From positions 558,001-622,000 of the forward strand of contig NZ_JXRR01000014.1 in assembly GCF_000829515.1 (NCBI RefSeq): a DNA stretch of 64,000 bases, read 5' to 3'. Both the position numbers and the translations under genes were made by a program. Source of the DNA: Jeotgalibacillus campisalis. GTDB taxonomy: Bacteria; Bacillota; Bacilli; Bacillales; Jeotgalibacillaceae. The notes under the pieces are model-generated. The model searched no databases. It had not been told where the DNA came from and saw nothing but the letters and a program-made list of their open reading frames with translations. Below are positions 54,886 through 63,270 of this stretch, piece by piece (the stretch's first letter is position 1; each line of letters starts with the position of its first letter).

Positions 54886-55050
54886 TGGGGCTGTTTTTGA
54901 GGGTCTTTGATGGAGGGAAGGCAAATGGTGCGCCACCAGGTTTTTGACTGGTTCTAGTGGGTTCGATTCCCACCCCGAAATTTTTTATGAACGTTATGAA
55001 AAATTTCGAGGGTGAGTATCGCAGATCCTGCTAGGATACTGCCCTTTTAT
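54886..55050 (+). promoter_or_regulatory. structured leader with a tRNA-like core upstream of GNAT gene
   Basis: Between 54918 and 54976 the order is D-arm-like AAGGC-AAATGGTGC-GCC, anticodon-arm-like ACCAG-GTTTTTGA-CTGGT, TCTA, T-arm GTGGG-TTCGATT-CCCAC, with tRNA spacing. The acceptor is not formed (three pairs at best). Next come a long hairpin CCCCGAAATTTTTT / AAAAATTTCGAGGG and then GGGT-AGTATC / GATACTGCCC with TTTT, just before the RBS GGAGGGG. The hairpins share the GGGTG strand, so they are mutually exclusive. Confidence 0.65.
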
Positions 55051-55063
55051 GGAGGGGTAAACC

Positions 55064-55621
55064 ATGATCAAAAAACGGGACATCCACGAAAGCCACGTGC
55101 TTTTCGAGTTGATGGTGCATCCAGACGTCTTCCCTTTTGTGCGTCAAAAAGCGCAATCAGCAGATGAACTATTTTTCTTAACCAAACAAATAATCGAAGC
55201 CGAAGAACGGGGAGAACTGATTTCAAGAACCATCTTGGATGAGTGGGGTTCTCCCATTGGAACCATCAACTTATTTGATGTGAAAGATGGAGCGGGTTTT
55301 CTTGGCACATGGCTTGGCAAACCCTACCACGGGAAAGGCTACAATCAGCCTGCAAAGGAAGCTTTTTTTCAGGAACTATTCTATGAACTGGGAATCGAAA
55401 CAATCTATATGAGAATTAGAAAAGCAAATTTCCGGTCCCAGAATGCAGCGCTAAAGCTCCCTTATGTTGTTCTTGCAAATGAAACTAAAAAACATATTTA
55501 CGATCAGTTAAATGCAACTGAGGATCTATATAATTTATTTGAGGTGTCAAAAGATCTTTACACTCTTCATATCATGCGTCAGCACGACAGTGTGCAGGAA
55601 GAAGAGGCACTTGAAGCATAA
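55064..55621 (+). CDS. GNAT-family N-acetyltransferase
   Basis: 185 residues, RimJ/RimL-like. The acetyl-CoA loop is at LGKPYHGKGYNQPAKEAFF (about 87-105), followed by YMRIRKANFRSQNAALKL, the usual RimL N-R-S/Q-x3-A segment. The C-terminus is acidic. RBS GGAGGGG. Substrate unknown: it could be a ribosomal protein or a drug. Expression appears to be set by the structured leader upstream. Confidence 0.82.
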   Translation: MIKKRDIHESHVLFELMVHPDVFPFVRQKAQSADELFFLTKQIIEAEERGELISRTILDEWGSPIGTINLFDVKDGAGFLGTWLGKPYHGKGYNQPAKEAFFQELFYELGIETIYMRIRKANFRSQNAALKLPYVVLANETKKHIYDQLNATEDLYNLFEVSKDLYTLHIMRQHDSVQEEEALEA

Positions 55622-55653
55622 AAAAATCCACGCGGCGGACGCGTGGATTTTTT
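55621..55653. terminator. bidirectional terminator
   Basis: AAAAAATCCACGCG / CGCGTGGATTTTTT with GCGGA loop, between convergent genes. Confidence 0.93.
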
Positions 55654-55657
55654 CTTA

Positions 55658-56323
55658 TTACAAACGAATTAATGAGGTTTTAATTTCTGTTCGTTCATTA
55701 AGGATTTCAATCGCTTTATGGTTCAGATTATCAAGTTCGATTGCCTGAACGAGTACTTCTGCTACATCTGCACGTGTAATTTCGCCATCACGGTCTTGCA
55801 GTCTTTCACTTGCTCGGATTTTCCCTGTTGCTTCATCGTCTGTAAGCAAGCCGGGTCTTACAATCGTATAGGTGAGGCCGCTGTTTTCCAGATGAGCATC
55901 TGCCGTGTGTTTAGCATCGTAATACACTTCCATCGCTTCATCAAGATCCAGTTCAGACGGCTTGCCAGCACCGATCGCAGATAGCATGATGAATTTTTCA
56001 ACACCATGTTCTTTAGCTAAATCAATTGCTTTTATCGCACCTTCTTTATCAATCGCCTTCGTTTTATCGGCACCGCTGCCTCCGCCCGCACCTGCTGCAA
56101 AGATGACGATATCCACCTCTTCAAATGCGTCGCTGAAGTCCGTCTCGAGATTGCCGAGTACAGGAAGCGCTCCGAGCTTTTCCATCGTTTCTTTCTGCTC
56201 TTCCTTCCGTACCATACCTTTTGCATAGTAAGCACTGTTGCGCGCTAATTTATCAATAACCATTTTTCCTGTTGTTCCGTTTGCCCCGATCACTAATACA
56301 TTTTTTTTATTTTTCATATCCAT
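55658..56323 (-). CDS. NAD(P)-binding atypical SDR (YhfK-like)
   Basis: 221 residues. The Rossmann motif GANGTTGKMV is at 13-22, FAAGAGGG near 80, and the YDAK-type active-site Tyr-Lys (VYYDAKHTAD) is present. Start ATG 56323 or 56317. Such NmrA/HIM1-like proteins are dehydrogenases or redox sensors; substrate unknown. Confidence 0.82.
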   Translation of the reverse strand: MDMKNKKNVLVIGANGTTGKMVIDKLARNSAYYAKGMVRKEEQKETMEKLGALPVLGNLETDFSDAFEEVDIVIFAAGAGGGSGADKTKAIDKEGAIKAIDLAKEHGVEKFIMLSAIGAGKPSELDLDEAMEVYYDAKHTADAHLENSGLTYTIVRPGLLTDDEATGKIRASERLQDRDGEITRADVAEVLVQAIELDNLNHKAIEILNERTEIKTSLIRL

Positions 56324-56435
56324 TCAATCCCTTTCATTTTACATCATTACTATCATGTCTACCCTCCTCTACAATGCTTAAAACGCTGCAATGTTCTCAC
56401 AGCAGACTCTTGATTTACTCGCGATTTCGAAAAAA

Positions 56436-56476
56436 AGCCGTCATTCATTTCATGCGTAATGAAATGATTGACGGCT
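56436..56476 (-). terminator. terminator downstream of the MurG paralogue
   Basis: AGCCGTCATTCATTTCAT / ATGAAATGATTGACGGCT with one mismatch; minus strand continues TTTTTTTCG. Confidence 0.9.
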
Positions 56477-56515
56477 CTAATTAATTTATTAAACTGGTAT
56501 TACTTCACGTACCAT

Positions 56516-57595
56516 TTAGTTTCCATTTGATCTGGAAAGAAGTGCGATTTCATCTGTCATTTGATCAATTGTATAAGATGGTGGAGCTTCCTCCATTTTT
56601 TCTACCATTGTCCATTGCTGGTCACGAAGCTGCCGCACGGTTGTTAAAAAACATTCCTGCGATAGATCCTGCTCCTCTAACTTCAGTGCAAATCCTTGTT
56701 GGACGAAAGCATTAGCATTTAAAATCTGATCTCCTCTGCTGGATTCTTTTGATAAAGGAATCAGCAGCATTGGTTTTTTTAAAGCCAGAAATTCAAAGAT
56801 CGAATTTGACCCGGCGCGGGAAACAACAAGATCTGTCATTTCAAGAAGATGCGGCAGTTCTGTCGAAACGAATTCGTACTGAACGTACCCCTCTTTATCC
56901 GTTTGAATAATATTTCCTTTGCCGCATAAATGAATCACGGAGAAATGTTCAAGCAGGGAATCCAATGAATCCCGCACAACCTTATTGATGCCTTGAGCAC
57001 CAAGGCTTCCGCCCATAATTAAAAGGACAGGCTTTGAAGCGTGCAGATTAGTCAGTTCTTCCCCTACTTTTCTTGATCCGGTAAATAATTCTTCACGAAT
57101 AATCGCACCGGCACAGGTAGAACGGTCTTTTGGCATAAATTGAAGTGTTTCTTTAAAGGTCGTGTAGATTTTTGTAGCAAATGGAATGGCCAGTTTATTG
57201 GCAAGTCCTGGTGTGACATCAGATTCATGAATCGCTACAGGAATTTTCGCCATTTTTGCCGCCAGTAATACCGGCACAGAGACAAACCCGCCTTTTGAAA
57301 AAATAACATTTGGTTTTTCTTTTTTTAATACACGATATGCCTGCATGACACCGGCTAAAACACGAAAAGGATCGGTGAAATTTTTAACAGAAAAGTATCT
57401 TCGTAATTTTCCGCTTGCAATACCATGATAAGGAACATCCGGAAATTGTGTTGTAATCATATCTTTTTCGATTCCGTTGTGCGACCCTATGTAGCTGATC
57501 GTCCAGTCTTTTTCTTTGAAACGGGGTATTAAGGCCACATTAACTGAAACATGTCCTGCAGAACCTCCGCCTGTAAATAGCACTCGCTTTGTCAT
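56516..57595 (-). CDS. MurG-like UDP-GlcNAc:lipid I transferase (paralogue type)
   Basis: 359 residues, GT-B fold. The lipid-I loop is GGGSAGHVS (canonical MurG GGTGGH), second GSHNGIEKDM, SKGGFVSVPV, and HESDVTPG follow; the C-terminal donor site has MGGSLGAQGIN and SRAGSNSIFEF. B. cereus-group genomes have such a second MurG. A Gly-to-Ala change lies in the first loop. It lies 51 nt downstream of the carotenoid operon on the same strand, so it may be co-transcribed with it. Confidence 0.82.
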   Translation of the reverse strand: MTKRVLFTGGGSAGHVSVNVALIPRFKEKDWTISYIGSHNGIEKDMITTQFPDVPYHGIASGKLRRYFSVKNFTDPFRVLAGVMQAYRVLKKEKPNVIFSKGGFVSVPVLLAAKMAKIPVAIHESDVTPGLANKLAIPFATKIYTTFKETLQFMPKDRSTCAGAIIREELFTGSRKVGEELTNLHASKPVLLIMGGSLGAQGINKVVRDSLDSLLEHFSVIHLCGKGNIIQTDKEGYVQYEFVSTELPHLLEMTDLVVSRAGSNSIFEFLALKKPMLLIPLSKESSRGDQILNANAFVQQGFALKLEEQDLSQECFLTTVRQLRDQQWTMVEKMEEAPPSYTIDQMTDEIALLSRSNGN

Positions 57596-57646
57596 AGTCT
57601 TACTCCAATCATCAATTGTTTACTAGACCATTATACACATATTCAA

Positions 57647-59158
57647 TCAATTATTCGTGCTTTTCTTGAACTTTGTTTGATCTGTGCCTTTTTTCTTATC
57701 CTGATAAATGATTTCTTTTGCGACATTCAGCCCACTTAACGTCACCATAGGAGACCCGCCGCCGGGGTGAGTTGTTCCTCCGACGTAAAAAAGACCGTTA
57801 ATGTCTTTGCTTGCGTTACGGGGGCGTAAGAAAGCATCTTTCTTTTTGTGAGAAGATACACCGTACAGGGCCCCTTTATAAGCATGAAACAGGTGGGCAA
57901 TTGTATCCGGAGTATACACTTTTTCTACTTCAATTTCTTTTCGTATCGGAATTCCCTCTTCTTCAAGCCGGCTGTAGATCATTTCTTTAAACTGGCTGAC
58001 TTCTTTTTCACTTTTCATTTTGACAGCGGGTGCGTTGACCAGAATAAACAAGTTGCTGCCTTTTGAGATGCCACGGTCAGTATATGCACTATGGGAAATA
58101 TATATGGTGGGATCCTCAGGCAGCTTCTGGTCCACAAATATATTTTGAAATTCCTTCTTGTAATCTTCCGGGAAAAAGACATGGTGATGATGAATATCTT
58201 TTTGATAGGTTTTGAGTCCAGCCAATATCACAAAAGCGGAAATGGAAGGTTCGTAGCCACTAAGCTTTTTGTCCGGAAAAGAAGGGCGGTCTTTTTCTTT
58301 TATCAATTTTTTAGTCGCGGTGATAAAATCGCCATTAATAATAATTTTATCCGCTTTTATTTGAATACCGCTTTTAAGTTCCACACCTGCGGCCGTTTTG
58401 TTTGTAACGTGGATCTGATTCACTTCCTCATCCAGCTTTAAGGTGCCGCCAAGCTTTTTAAAAACCTGGACGAATGCATCAGCAATTTTGGTATTTCCCC
58501 CTCTTACGGTAAATACGCCTTCATTCATTTCCAAATGCCCGATCAATGAAAAAGTGGCAGGACTTTTATACGGTGAAGATCCAATATACGTAGCATAACG
58601 GTTAAACACCTGAAGAATATCCGGATTTGAAAAGAATCGTTTATGAAAATGATTCATCGTTTCCAGTGGTCTTACAGAAAAAAAAGCTTTCGTAAGTCCC
58701 GGTGATAAATAGTCAAGCCAGCTGTGAAAAGAGCGGTGAAAAAATCCGGATTCAGCTTGTTGATAAAGTCTGTTTACTTCTTTTATGTAGCGCCAATAAT
58801 TTTTTGCTCCAAATGGATCGAGTTTAACGAGCTGGCTGATTACAACATGAGGGTCAATGGATTGAAGAAACGTATCTCCAGAACGAAAGACGTTTTTCGT
58901 GTGGTGATCGAGCCGGATAAGTTCTAAATAGTCTTCCATCGATTCCCCTGCATTGGAAAAAACCTTTTGAAACACCCCGGGCATCGTAATCGTGTTCGGG
59001 CCAAAATCAAAGGAGTAATCTCCTAATTTTACGGGCATCATTTTCCCGCCTGCATGTAGATTTTTTTCAATAATCGTTACGTCGTAGCCAGCATGCTGAA
59101 GCTGAATTCCACATGCCAGACCGCCAAGCCCTGCACCAATAATTACAACTTGTTTCAT
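57647..59158 (-). CDS. phytoene desaturase-family carotenoid oxidase/desaturase
   Basis: 503 residues. FAD Rossmann motif GAGLGGLACGIQLQHAGYDVTIIEK and the family C-terminus FYVGGTTHPGGGSPMVTLSG. In bacilli and staphylococci the CrtN family includes desaturases and the terminal-methyl oxidase CrtP/CrtNb; the linkage to a glycosyltransferase suggests the oxidase, but this is inferred. Its ATG overlaps the glycosyltransferase stop. Confidence 0.85.
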   Translation of the reverse strand: MKQVVIIGAGLGGLACGIQLQHAGYDVTIIEKNLHAGGKMMPVKLGDYSFDFGPNTITMPGVFQKVFSNAGESMEDYLELIRLDHHTKNVFRSGDTFLQSIDPHVVISQLVKLDPFGAKNYWRYIKEVNRLYQQAESGFFHRSFHSWLDYLSPGLTKAFFSVRPLETMNHFHKRFFSNPDILQVFNRYATYIGSSPYKSPATFSLIGHLEMNEGVFTVRGGNTKIADAFVQVFKKLGGTLKLDEEVNQIHVTNKTAAGVELKSGIQIKADKIIINGDFITATKKLIKEKDRPSFPDKKLSGYEPSISAFVILAGLKTYQKDIHHHHVFFPEDYKKEFQNIFVDQKLPEDPTIYISHSAYTDRGISKGSNLFILVNAPAVKMKSEKEVSQFKEMIYSRLEEEGIPIRKEIEVEKVYTPDTIAHLFHAYKGALYGVSSHKKKDAFLRPRNASKDINGLFYVGGTTHPGGGSPMVTLSGLNVAKEIIYQDKKKGTDQTKFKKSTNN

Positions 59159-60255
59159 TTATAGGTCCGTCCCTTCCATTCATAGCCTTTTTGTGTAGCA
59201 GATCGAATCATGGAGGACCACAGCAGAACCGTTAGCGCCAAAGCGGATAATGGCATTAACAGAAAATGCAGAGGGGTTTGCTTTGTGACCCGGTCAATTA
59301 TGGCTGTTTGAATAAAAACAAGCAAAAGCGGAATGAGCCAAGTCCATTCCTTTGTCCACAAGGCAGCTGCTGCAAAGAACAGTGGCGCAGAATAGAAGAT
59401 AAGATAAAACAAACTCACCAATATAGCAGTAAACGGTGATCTTCCAAGACCGACATAGATGTTTTTTAAAAAGCCGTTCCAGACTTCCTTATTCGTGTCG
59501 TACATAAAACAAGTAACAGAGGGAGTCACATTGGCAAGTACCGCTTTGTGCCCGCTTTTTTTAAGCGTACGGGTAATCTGTATATCTTCAATAAGCGAGT
59601 TTTGTACTGACCTGTGACCGCCAATTGATTCATAGGCTTTCCGCTCAAAAAACATAAACGCCCCATGCGCTGCTGTGAAAGCGGGAAAGACTGTTTTATT
59701 GGCGACGATATTTGGCAGATGAAAGAAAATAAAAAAGTGCTGTAACGGAACTAAGAGTTTCCCAAGAAAAGGAGCAACCGGAAATCTCGGAAACCCGGTC
59801 ACCAATCCAGCCTTATATTTTCCCATAATGTGCATAGCCTGATCGATCACATCTGGCTTTACTCTGACATCTGCATCGAGGAAAAGAAAATACTCCCCAC
59901 TCCCTTTTGTACTTAACTGGCTGCATGCGTGAACCTTCCCTACCCAGCCCTCCGGCAATGGAGTTCCTGTTATGACATTGAAACGCGGATCTCCGAAAAT
60001 AGCTTGATCGAGCAGATCTTGTGTTTTGTCCGTTGACTGATCATTAAGGATGATGACTTCAAAAGATGGATAGTGAATCTCTTTAATAGACTTTATCAGA
60101 TCCTCGACGTTTTTTTCTTCATTTCTCATGGGAATGAGAATGGAAACTTTTCCGCTCTTTGTATGAGAGGTTTTTTTAAATGACGGCATAGTAAAAACAT
60201 TGATCAACGTTAAGACAATAAATAGCAACAGAATAAAGTTCACGAGGATAATCAT
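59155..60255 (-). CDS. membrane GT2 glycosyltransferase, CrtQ-like
   Basis: 366 residues. One N-terminal helix (2-20), a GT-A domain with ILNDQSTDKT and LFLDADVRV (DxD), and EDIQITRTLKKSGHK, then three or more C-terminal helices. Closest in layout to diaponeurosporenoate glucosyltransferase CrtQ. It overlaps neighbours by 4 nt on both sides, so translation is coupled. Confidence 0.85.
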   Translation of the reverse strand: MIILVNFILLLFIVLTLINVFTMPSFKKTSHTKSGKVSILIPMRNEEKNVEDLIKSIKEIHYPSFEVIILNDQSTDKTQDLLDQAIFGDPRFNVITGTPLPEGWVGKVHACSQLSTKGSGEYFLFLDADVRVKPDVIDQAMHIMGKYKAGLVTGFPRFPVAPFLGKLLVPLQHFFIFFHLPNIVANKTVFPAFTAAHGAFMFFERKAYESIGGHRSVQNSLIEDIQITRTLKKSGHKAVLANVTPSVTCFMYDTNKEVWNGFLKNIYVGLGRSPFTAILVSLFYLIFYSAPLFFAAAALWTKEWTWLIPLLLVFIQTAIIDRVTKQTPLHFLLMPLSALALTVLLWSSMIRSATQKGYEWKGRTYK

Positions 60256-60986
60256 GTTTGTTTGTCCTTTTTAAAGGGTTTTTTCATCCATTGCAGCCAT
60301 TCACTTGATGTTTTGCTGCCCTTTTTAATCAACTGGTAGTTCGAAGTTTTCTCCTCCATCAGATCATTTTTCACGCTATCCACTAAGGCTTCATGCTTAA
60401 CACGCATATAATCGGTTTTTTGTTTTCTGTTCATTGATTGTAATTCCTCATTATTAAGCGGGCTGCCGATCCGGATAAACAACTCCGGACGCTGATCGTG
60501 TCTGAACGTATAGTAAGAGGCCACCGGAATGATAGAAATATGATTTGCTTTATCATGCAAATAAGCAGGACCATTCATATATGTAAAGGGTCTTTTTTCA
60601 ATATGTTCTTCTTTTCCCTGGGGGAAAATCCAAACACTGTTCTTATCCTCCAGCAAGGTCCCGGCTAATGCCAAAGAGCGCAATAAATCTTTAGGTGAGG
60701 CGGGATCAACTCCAAAAGCACCGATTCTGCCAAAGAACTTGAAATCCTCCAGGCCTTTTTTGCTCATCATCGCATAAGCATTTTCCTTTAACACTTCTTT
60801 GTTTAAATAGAAAATAAGCAAACCGTCCCACCAGCTCGAATGATTCATCGTATAAAGCTTTGGACCGGGCGAAAGCTGACCTCGGCAATCATCGAGGTAA
60901 ATACGGTAAAAATGTTTTTTTAATTGAAAATGCAAGAAGTTCACTAATAGTTTTTCTGAGCGGGGAGATTTTACTGGTTTATTCAC
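60252..60986 (-). CDS. PlsC-like acyltransferase
   Basis: 244 residues. The acyl-transfer motif NHSSWWD has His49 and Asp54; FPQGKEEH is the third block. In pigmented Bacillus an acyltransferase esterifies the sugar of glycosyl-apolycopenoate, which fits its place beside the glycosyltransferase. ATG overlaps the CruF-like gene by 8 nt. Confidence 0.85.
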   Translation of the reverse strand: MNKPVKSPRSEKLLVNFLHFQLKKHFYRIYLDDCRGQLSPGPKLYTMNHSSWWDGLLIFYLNKEVLKENAYAMMSKKGLEDFKFFGRIGAFGVDPASPKDLLRSLALAGTLLEDKNSVWIFPQGKEEHIEKRPFTYMNGPAYLHDKANHISIIPVASYYTFRHDQRPELFIRIGSPLNNEELQSMNRKQKTDYMRVKHEALVDSVKNDLMEEKTSNYQLIKKGSKTSSEWLQWMKKPFKKDKQT

Positions 60987-61749
60987 GGAAAATCAGCCTC
61001 CCGCCTGCATAAGCCGCACTCAATGTAATAAGTAATCCGAGCAGAGTCACACCTACAGCCAAGAAAAGTCCTGCAACGAGCGACGTTACAACAAACATGG
61101 CAATCATCATGGCATAAAGCCATTTCATCCGCTTGCTCCATAAAGCATCTGATTTTCCTTTTTTAATCGTCGTCAGCCATATGTATAAAAGAATTTGAAT
61201 TCCAAATGATACTGAAAACCAGCCGAAAAAATTCTGATTTGGAATCCCGTAATAAGGTCCTGTATTTTCCCACACCCAATATTCTTTTACGACAAATGCA
61301 ACAGGATCAATGATTAAATCCATGCACACAGCGAGTGCAGAAGTGATTACTGCATACATGATCATTCGAAGAAAAGAAAATGACTGTCCGAGCCAGGGGC
61401 GTACAATCGCCATAGAGGTGAAAATGACCATGACCCATGCGAACCCGATCGTCAACGGCACCCCGAAAAGTTGTATGCCAAAATCCTTCTCATAATGATA
61501 AGCACCGAACACCCAGCCGTATTTCACACCGAGTGATTCAGCCCACATCGTAAAGGCCATTATGGCAGCTGAAAATGTTAATCCTGGCAGCTTCCCGAGC
61601 GTTTTTACTGCGTAAATGACGGCCAGTGTGCCGGCTAAATAAAGAAACACAGCATTTGCCCACTCTAAAAAAGGCGGCAGCAAATCAAATCCAACTAAAA
61701 TAATGCCAAAACCATACCAAACCAAAAAAATTCTCCATACCCATTCCAT
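60979..61749 (-). CDS. carotenoid biosynthesis protein, CruF/DUF422-like
   Basis: 256 residues, about seven membrane helices. AESLGVKYGWVFGAYHYE and DLIIDPVAFVVKEYWVW (about 70-88 and 145-161) match the DUF422/CruF family, which hydrates terminal double bonds of carotenoids. First gene of a four-gene operon (CruF-like, acyltransferase, glycosyltransferase, desaturase) on the minus strand. Start ATG 61749 has GGAGGTTG upstream. Confidence 0.85.
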   Translation of the reverse strand: MEWVWRIFLVWYGFGIILVGFDLLPPFLEWANAVFLYLAGTLAVIYAVKTLGKLPGLTFSAAIMAFTMWAESLGVKYGWVFGAYHYEKDFGIQLFGVPLTIGFAWVMVIFTSMAIVRPWLGQSFSFLRMIMYAVITSALAVCMDLIIDPVAFVVKEYWVWENTGPYYGIPNQNFFGWFSVSFGIQILLYIWLTTIKKGKSDALWSKRMKWLYAMMIAMFVVTSLVAGLFLAVGVTLLGLLITLSAAYAGGRLIFRE

Positions 61750-61858
61750 GACCCAACCTCCAGCTTTTAAGTGCGCGATTAAACCTATTTATCATTTTTG
61801 TGATATAATGCTACTGTTTTAGAATTTGATGACGAATTTAATAGAAAGCAGTGATAAG

Positions 61859-63214
61859 ATGGATCAAACGAATTCGATCCGTGGAAAAGTAAAGCAATTA
61901 TCATTCATCCTGGTTCCCATTCTCGTGACTCAGCTGGGACTATTCGCAATGAACTTTTTTGATACTATTATGTCCGGACAGTTTTCTACGAATGACTTAG
62001 CCGGAGTGGCGATTGGTTCATCTTTGTGGATGCCCGTTTTCACCGGACTGTCAGGCATTTTGCTGTCTGTTACTCCAATCGTAGCACAGCTTGTAGGTGC
62101 AAAAAAAGAAAAAGACGTCCCTCAGTCGGTAATTCAGGGCATTTATGTGGCAATTTTAATGGCATCTGCAATCGTGGTGATCGGAATCTTTGCCTTGCCG
62201 ACCATTTTAAATGCGATGAATATTGATCCGGAAGTGCGAAGAATCGCCTTTTACTATTTAACAGCATTATCTTTTGGCATTATTCCTTTGTTTGTATACA
62301 ACGTGCTCAGATCCTTTATAGATGCACTGGGACTGACAAGGGTTTCGATGTTCATTACCTTGCTTTCTCTGCCTTTAAATGTGGTATTTAACTACGTCCT
62401 GATTTTTGGGAAGCTTGGTTTCCCAGCGCTCGGCGGTGTTGGAGCGGGTGTGGCCTCAGCCCTTACGTATTGGCTGATTGCCTTAATCTCTATTTTTATT
62501 ATTCATCGAAACCTGCCTTTTAGGAAATATGAAATCTTCAGCAGATTTTACCGTGTCAATTTTTCTAAATGGAAAGAAATCTTAATCATCGGTGTTCCAA
62601 TCGGTTTTTCGATTTTCTTCGAAACGAGTATTTTTTCAGCTGTTACGTTATTTATGAGTAATTACTCCACAGAAGTCATTGCAGCTCATCAGGCAGCCAT
62701 TAATTTCTCTTCCTTTTTGTATATGATCCCCCTCAGTATTGCCATGGCGCTGACCATTGTTGTTGGTTTTGAAGTTGGGGCAAACAGAATGAAGGATGCG
62801 AAGCAATACGGCTGGATGGGAGTCGGGATTGCCGTCACCATCTCTTCTGTTTTAGGGATCATCGTTTTCTTTTTCAGGGAACCCGTTGCTTCCATGTATG
62901 TAAAAGACCCACAAGTAATTGACTTAACCGTTCAATTCCTGTTTTTTGCTGTCCTCTTCCAGCTTTCAGATGCCATTCAGGCTCCTGTGCAAGGGGTGCT
63001 AAGAGGCTATAAAGATGTGAATATCACGTTAATTATGACGATGATTTCCTACTGGGTGATTGGACTTCCAAGCGGTTATTTCATGGCGAATTATACAAAT
63101 CTCGAATATTTCGGCTATTGGATTGGCCTGATTGCCGGATTGACTGCAGGGGCGATTACCCTAACGATTAGACTGGTCTTGATTCAGAAAAAGAGCTTGC
63201 GGGCCGATATGTAA
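61859..63214 (+). CDS. MATE-family multidrug/Na+ efflux transporter
   Basis: About 451 residues, twelve membrane helices. The N-terminal PILVTQLGLFAMNFFDTIMSGQFSTNDLAGVAIG and VAQLVGAKK are conserved MATE segments (NorM/YojI-type). The start is uncertain: ATG 61829 and ATG 61859 both lack a strong RBS; I prefer 61859 because alignment of MDQTNSIRGKVKQLSFIL with family N-termini is better. TATAAT at 61804-61809 is a likely -10. Confidence 0.88.
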   Translation: MDQTNSIRGKVKQLSFILVPILVTQLGLFAMNFFDTIMSGQFSTNDLAGVAIGSSLWMPVFTGLSGILLSVTPIVAQLVGAKKEKDVPQSVIQGIYVAILMASAIVVIGIFALPTILNAMNIDPEVRRIAFYYLTALSFGIIPLFVYNVLRSFIDALGLTRVSMFITLLSLPLNVVFNYVLIFGKLGFPALGGVGAGVASALTYWLIALISIFIIHRNLPFRKYEIFSRFYRVNFSKWKEILIIGVPIGFSIFFETSIFSAVTLFMSNYSTEVIAAHQAAINFSSFLYMIPLSIAMALTIVVGFEVGANRMKDAKQYGWMGVGIAVTISSVLGIIVFFFREPVASMYVKDPQVIDLTVQFLFFAVLFQLSDAIQAPVQGVLRGYKDVNITLIMTMISYWVIGLPSGYFMANYTNLEYFGYWIGLIAGLTAGAITLTIRLVLIQKKSLRADM

Positions 63215-63264
63215 AAAATGCTCATGACTTCCGTTTTTCTTACGGGGTCATGAGCGTTTTTTTA
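63215..63264. terminator. bidirectional terminator
   Basis: GCTCATGAC / GTCATGAGC with an inner CCGT/ACGG pair and T7 run, between MATE and Ger(x)C genes. Confidence 0.9.
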
Positions 63265-63270
63265 TCACTT

